DNA of 10,488 nt, taken from Bacteroidaceae bacterium. GTDB taxonomy: Bacteria > Bacteroidota > Bacteroidia > Bacteroidales > Bacteroidaceae. Of this stretch, positions 6,909 to 10,488 are shown piece after piece (position 1 is the stretch's first letter; each line of letters begins with the position of its first letter). The position numbers and the translations under genes were made by a program. The notes below the pieces were generated by a model. That model had not been told where the DNA came from, ran no database searches, and was given only the letters and a program-made list of their open reading frames with translations. The stretch covers positions 1 to 10,488 of the forward strand of contig JAGBYN010000021.1 of the NCBI GenBank assembly GCA_017628775.1, written 5' to 3'.

Positions 6909-7955
6909 ATGATTACTAAAGGAATACAACCTGTGCAGAAGTTATTGTTCCCCCTCAAGAAAACCGTTTTGGGGATCTTGCTTTGTGGGGCGATGATGGG
7001 TTGTAACTATGCAGATGATGCTGTTCAAATTGAAGGGAGTATCAAAAATATTCGACAGGCAGAATTGTTTTTGATCTCCGATATGGGCGCAACGCAGCGC
7101 ATTGATACCATTTATGTCAAGGATGGTGAATACAGTTATCAGCGTAAGTTGACAGAAGGAGAGATATTAACCTTGCTGTTCCCGAATTACTATGCACTGC
7201 CCATCGTTGCTTATCCTGGCGATGAACTGCGCATTAAAAGCGATGCGACGCACTTGGCACAAACGATTGTGAAGGGTAGTGTGGATAATGAACTGCTCAC
7301 TGATTTTCGGATTGCTATGGAGGGAAAGAGCGAAGAAGAACAGAGCTTGGCGGCGCAACAATTTATTTACGATAATGTGACCACGCAAGCCGCAATAGTA
7401 CTTTTCAGACGCTATTTCGTGCAGCAAAAGGATATCGTTGTTGCCGAAACCATGCCCTTGCTCGATACCTTGACTAAAGTGATGCCCGATAATGTGGCCC
7501 TGCGTGGATTGTCGCAGTTGGTGCAATTACGCATGCAAACCCTTGAAGGGCAGTCTATTCCAAATATAGAAGAGGTGACCATGGCTGGCGATACGGTTCG
7601 TACAGAGCAGTTCCTCGGCAAACCCACCGTCTTTACGTTTTGGGCTTCATGGACCAAGGACCACCGCACATTTGTCAGAACGATGTCGCAGTTGGAACGT
7701 GATTTTGCAGATAAGGTGAATTTCTTGCATGTGTCGCTTGATGCTTCGCGCAAGAACGTTCGGAGTGTACTGCGTTACGACACGCTGACAGCTCCTGTCG
7801 TTTGCGATCAAGAAGCATTGTCTTCACCTCTGATGTCAGCCTTTGGTATTAATCAAGTGCCACAAATCTTAATTGCAGACAAGGATGGCAAGTTCTTAAA
7901 GAAAGACGTGTCGGTGCATCAATTAAAAGATGAATTAAATAAAATTGTGGAGTAG
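6909..7955 (+). CDS. DUF4369 / thioredoxin-fold lipoprotein lacking the CxxC active site
   Basis: This 348-residue predicted lipoprotein has a basic N-terminus, a hydrophobic stretch (about 19-30) and lipobox MMGC with C32 as the lipid-bearing cysteine. Residues about 36-130 resemble DUF4369, a beta-rich domain found before TlpA/ResA-like modules in Bacteroidetes. The C-terminal part (about 215-348) is an AhpC/TSA-thioredoxin fold: GQSIPNIE, TVFTFWASW, the loop before cis-proline P318 (NQVPQ) and ADKDGKFL. Where relatives have WCGPC, this protein reads W248-T-K-D-H252, so both redox cysteines are replaced (T249, H252). It cannot be a conventional disulfide reductase; a binding or structural role is inferred. 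I chose ATG 6909; a TTG at 6897 would only add four residues. Its location is probably the periplasmic face of a membrane. The fold is clear, the function open. Confidence 0.85.
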   Translation: MITKGIQPVQKLLFPLKKTVLGILLCGAMMGCNYADDAVQIEGSIKNIRQAELFLISDMGATQRIDTIYVKDGEYSYQRKLTEGEILTLLFPNYYALPIVAYPGDELRIKSDATHLAQTIVKGSVDNELLTDFRIAMEGKSEEEQSLAAQQFIYDNVTTQAAIVLFRRYFVQQKDIVVAETMPLLDTLTKVMPDNVALRGLSQLVQLRMQTLEGQSIPNIEEVTMAGDTVRTEQFLGKPTVFTFWASWTKDHRTFVRTMSQLERDFADKVNFLHVSLDASRKNVRSVLRYDTLTAPVVCDQEALSSPLMSAFGINQVPQILIADKDGKFLKKDVSVHQLKDELNKIVE

Positions 7956-7990
7956 TTAGCTCTTTGAACATTCAATAATTAATTTGAAAT

Positions 7991-9538
7991 ATGCTTGCAA
8001 AAACGATTACAGCAACGGTTAATGGATTGAATGCGGAATGCATTACCGTCGAAGTCCATACCTCCACTTCAGGGAAGTCGGAGACGTTTATGGTGGGCTT
8101 GCCTGATAATGCTGTAAAGGAAAGTCGTTCGCGCATTTATGCGGCTCTGAATACCTCTTCTTTTTTCTTGCCCCAACCCCAAATCACAACCATCAACCTG
8201 GCCCCTGCCGATGTTAAAAAAGAAGGTACGGGCTATGACTTGCCTGTGGCTATAGGGTTGTTAGCTGCTGCTAAAATCGTGTCGTTAGAACGCCTTTCAC
8301 GATTTATGCTGGTGGGCGAGTTGGGCTTAGATGGTTCTATCCGAAGCATCCGAGGCGCTTTGCCGATTGCAATCCGAGCACGAGCTGAGCATTTTGAAGG
8401 ATTAATCGTGCCCGAAGCCAATGTGCGTGAGGCTGCTGTGGTGAACAACCTCAAGGTTTACGGGGCGTCAACCCTTGTTGATGTGGTTAAGTTCTTGAAC
8501 GGAATGGATACCCTTCAACCTTGCGAAATCAATACACGCGAGGAATTTTACAAAGCACAAACGGAAACCCAACTGGACTTTGCCGATGTCAAAGGACAGG
8601 AATTTGTGAAGCGCGCCTTTGAAATTGCAGCGGCTGGTGGGCATAATATGATTCTTGTTGGGGCACCAGGTTGTGGTAAGAGTATGATGGCTAAGCGCTT
8701 GCCTTCGATCCTGCCGCACTTGTCATTGGCGGAGAGTCTGGAGACGACCCAAATCCATTCCATTGCCGGCAAACTTGATGCCTCGTCCACGTTAATTGCT
8801 AAGCGTCCGTTTCGTGCGCCACACCACACCATCTCCGATACGGCTTTGATTGGTGGGGGTACGACTTTTCAACCAGGCGAAATCAGTTTGGCGCACAATG
8901 GCGTTTTGTTCCTGGACGAACTTCCTGAGTATTCACGTAATGCGCTTGAAACGTTGCGCCAACCCTTAGAGGATCGCACCATTACCATCTCGCGCACGAA
9001 ATACCGCACCACATTGCCTTGTTCCTTTATGCTTGTGGCAGCCATGAATCCCTGTCCCTGTGGATTTTATAATCACCCCACACGACATTGTGAATGTTCG
9101 CCAGGACAAATTCATCGTTACATGAATAAAATCTCTGGACCATTGTTGGACCGTATCGACCTGCAGTGTGAAATCATGCCGTTAAGTTTTGAAGAAATGC
9201 AAACGGCAAGGGCCGGAGAGCGTAGCGAGGTGATTCGCCAGCGTGTTATCCAAGCCAGAGCTTTGCAAACGGAACGATTTAAAGACGAACCGCACATTCA
9301 CTGTAATGCACAGATGAATGAGAAACTGATGGCGCGTTATTGCGCTTTAGATCAAGACTCTACCGATTTACTGCGCACAATCATGGAGCGCCGACAATTA
9401 TCAGCGCGTGCCTATACCCGAATCCTGAAGGTGGCACGCACCATTGCCGATCTTGATGGCGAACCGCAAATCAAAAGTCAACACATCTCTGAAGCTGCAA
9501 GCTATAGAAATTTAGACCGCAGCGATTGGGGTGAATAA
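7991..9538 (+). CDS. yifB: YifB/ComM family Mg-chelatase-like AAA+ ATPase
   Basis: This 515-residue cytoplasmic protein has the usual length and order of the YifB/ComM family. An N-terminal ribosomal-S5-like/ChlI domain (about 1-170, with VGLPDNAVKES and GYDLPVAIG) is followed by the AAA+ Mg-chelatase core with Walker A GAPGCGKS (224-231, K230), Walker B VLFLDE (305-310), the cysteine cluster NPCPCG...CEC (C355, C357, C367, C369) and the arginine-bearing SGPLLDRIDL segment, then a C-terminal helical domain. In some gammaproteobacteria ComM is a hexameric helicase that promotes branch migration during natural transformation; that role is not shown for Bacteroidetes and is inferred here only from the family. 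It starts 35 bases after the lipoprotein stop, with no properly spaced promoter, so it is probably read from upstream. All key residues are present and there is no sign of decay. Confidence 0.95.
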   Translation: MLAKTITATVNGLNAECITVEVHTSTSGKSETFMVGLPDNAVKESRSRIYAALNTSSFFLPQPQITTINLAPADVKKEGTGYDLPVAIGLLAAAKIVSLERLSRFMLVGELGLDGSIRSIRGALPIAIRARAEHFEGLIVPEANVREAAVVNNLKVYGASTLVDVVKFLNGMDTLQPCEINTREEFYKAQTETQLDFADVKGQEFVKRAFEIAAAGGHNMILVGAPGCGKSMMAKRLPSILPHLSLAESLETTQIHSIAGKLDASSTLIAKRPFRAPHHTISDTALIGGGTTFQPGEISLAHNGVLFLDELPEYSRNALETLRQPLEDRTITISRTKYRTTLPCSFMLVAAMNPCPCGFYNHPTRHCECSPGQIHRYMNKISGPLLDRIDLQCEIMPLSFEEMQTARAGERSEVIRQRVIQARALQTERFKDEPHIHCNAQMNEKLMARYCALDQDSTDLLRTIMERRQLSARAYTRILKVARTIADLDGEPQIKSQHISEAASYRNLDRSDWGE

Positions 9539-9553
9539 TAAATGTTATATAGT

Positions 9554-10228
9554 ATGAATAAGAAAACGTTATTTGTTTTAGTCAGCGCATTTTGTGCGTT
9601 GGTAGGGTGTTCCTCTTCACAGAATAAAGAAGCGGAAGAAACTGTTAATCAAACTTCAGCCTATGATGGTGAAATCAACAAGCATCCCTATGTTGATTTA
9701 GGTTTGAGCGTATTTTGGTCGCCCATGAATGTGGGTGCAGAAACAGCTGCTGAGTGTGGCAAATATTTCGCTTGGGGCGAAGTGGATACCGCAAAGGTTG
9801 AATTTACTGTTGAGAATGCAACGACGTTCAATAAGTCGTATGCACGTGAGATGCAAGGTAATATCGACCATGATGCGGCACGTTATCTGTGGCGTCACAC
9901 TTGGCGCATGCCTACAAAAGAGGAAGTCGCTGAATTGATAGAGAAGTGCGTATGGCATAAGGATACGCTGGATAATCGTATGGGCTACACCATTGAAGGT
10001 CCTAATGGTAAAACCATTTTCTTGCCAGCATGTGGTCAAATGTTTGTAGAGCTTGAAGCACCCGATTCATGTACGCAAGAGGGCTTTTATTGGACAGGCT
10101 CTCACACCAAAGGACGTGCTGAAAAAGAAAAAGCATTTGCATTAGTGTTTGGTGTTGCCGATAGTGCAACCGTAGAAGAATTGCCACGTTACACCGGCTT
10201 CTGTATTCGTCCTGTTTCAAACAAGTAA
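9554..10228 (+). CDS. FISUMP-domain lipoprotein
   Basis: This 224-residue predicted lipoprotein begins MNKKTLFVLVSAFCALVGC: basic start, hydrophobic core and lipobox LVGC with C19 as the lipidation site. After a polar linker (about 20-43) comes one copy of the Fibrobacter succinogenes major paralogous (FISUMP) domain: YVDLGLSVFW (46-55), KYFAWGEVDT, WRMPT (117-121), GYTIEGPNGKTIFLP, FYWTGS and the closing GFCIRPV. This domain is abundant in surface and secreted proteins of Bacteroidetes and Fibrobacteres, and its biochemical function is not established. A serine-rich CSSS after the lipidated cysteine is compatible with membrane anchoring; whether it reaches the outer surface cannot be told. 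I prefer ATG 9554, which gives a clean signal; ATG 9542 would add MLYS. It follows yifB by 15 bases and is the last gene before the strong terminator. Confidence 0.85.
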   Translation: MNKKTLFVLVSAFCALVGCSSSQNKEAEETVNQTSAYDGEINKHPYVDLGLSVFWSPMNVGAETAAECGKYFAWGEVDTAKVEFTVENATTFNKSYAREMQGNIDHDAARYLWRHTWRMPTKEEVAELIEKCVWHKDTLDNRMGYTIEGPNGKTIFLPACGQMFVELEAPDSCTQEGFYWTGSHTKGRAEKEKAFALVFGVADSATVEELPRYTGFCIRPVSNK

Positions 10229-10238
10229 TTGATAAAAT

Positions 10239-10280
10239 AAAGAGAGCATTTTGCAAAACCATGTGCAAAATGCTCTCTTT
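10239..10280. terminator. Perfect 17-bp bidirectional terminator
   Basis: AAAGAGAGCATTTTGCA (10239-10255) is the exact reverse complement of 10264-10280, with an 8-base loop. It begins 10 bases after the FISUMP stop codon. On the plus strand the stem ends in TTT and then GTG; on the minus strand the U-run continues as TTTATTTTATC, which is richer. The hairpin therefore probably ends rightward transcription from the gene run and also transcription arriving leftward from beyond the window. Confidence 0.9.
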
Positions 10281-10287
10281 GTGACCT

Positions 10288-10488
10288 ATGGGTCAAATTG
10301 CAGGATAAGACATGGAGAGTCCCCCGATAAACACAGTATGTTTGAGGATTTCAAAATTTTCAGGAACAAAATTGAGCATCAAAACTGTTCAATAGGTCAA
10401 ATTGCAGGATAAAACATATCAACTTCCTCGATAAATACTAACTTTTGGAGTAATTGAAAATCTCTAAAACACGTTAGTATGAACAAGA
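10288..10488. repeat. Two diverged direct repeat units, 104-base period
   Basis: The 26-base segments at 10288-10313 and 10392-10417 agree at 24 positions and share GGTCAAATTGCAGGATAA. Similarity continues ungapped at the same 104-base offset (CGATAAA at 10325 and 10429; GAG at 10344 and 10448) and weakens after about 70 bases. The first unit opens with the hyphenated palindrome TGACC-TATG-GGTCA (10282-10295). The second contains ATACTAAC (10435-10442) matched by GTTAGTAT (10473-10480). On the minus strand both units can be read as a peptide tail ending YPAI-stop (TGA at 10295-10293 and 10399-10397); the second is open to the window edge. Whether this is coding, a MITE-like element or part of a longer array cannot be decided here. 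Confidence 0.65.

Noticed and set aside
7963..7986. Promoter-like TTTG ... TTAATTTG before yifB
   Set aside because: The spacer is only 12 bases and the -7 box would end four bases before the ATG, which does not fit Bacteroidetes promoters.
10288..10417. CRISPR array interpretation of the terminal repeats
   Set aside because: Only two units are present, the 104-base period is too long, and the part between conserved heads is itself similar and not a unique spacer.
10440..10488. Plus-strand gene starting ATGAACAAG at 10479 with a -7-like AACTTTTG at 10440
   Set aside because: Only three codons are visible and no TTTG lies 18-20 bases upstream; the ATG also overlaps an inverted-repeat arm of the second repeat unit.

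Overview
The window reads as chromosomal DNA from a member of the Bacteroidales, most likely Prevotellaceae. Four things point there. The 4-alpha-glucanotransferase is the large form with two N-terminal CBM20 modules. The promoter ahead of it matches the Bacteroidetes consensus exactly (TTTG, 19 bases, TAnnTTTG). Start codons lack Shine-Dalgarno sites and sit behind A-rich leaders. The families present (GH3-like adenylating enzyme, DUF4369/thioredoxin-fold lipoprotein, FISUMP-domain lipoprotein) are typical of this group. The exact genus is not resolved.

Layout: positions 1-413 hold no convincing gene but carry several inverted repeats, an A5T8 tract and a possible leftward promoter. A strong promoter at 414-444 starts a run of six genes, all on the plus strand: malQ (476-3145), a secreted two-domain SGNH/sialate O-acetylesterase (3180-5267), a GH3-like acyl-adenylating enzyme (5374-6891), a thioredoxin-fold lipoprotein without its CxxC pair (6909-7955), a YifB/ComM AAA+ ATPase (7991-9538) and a FISUMP lipoprotein (9554-10228). 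Gaps are 15-35 bases except before the GH3 gene, where 106 bases hold a 13-bp hairpin and a near-consensus promoter. The run is therefore probably two transcription units (malQ-esterase, and GH3 to FISUMP) with possible read-through. It ends at a perfect 17-bp hairpin (10239-10280), U-rich on both sides and so probably bidirectional. Beyond it are two copies of a diverged direct repeat with a 104-base period, running off the window edge.

The first two genes fit glycan use: MalQ handles maltodextrins in the cytoplasm, and the exported esterase strips O-acetyl groups from host or dietary glycans. The remaining four do not form an obvious pathway. They combine a cytoplasmic adenylating enzyme of unknown substrate, a DNA-processing ATPase and two cell-envelope lipoproteins.

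Most of the window is ordinary accessory and housekeeping content, and I do not see a clear new defence or mobile system. The points most worth checking are the terminal 104-base repeats, the structured 5' intergenic region, the thioredoxin-fold lipoprotein with T and H in place of its cysteines, and the unknown substrate of the bacterial GH3-like enzyme.
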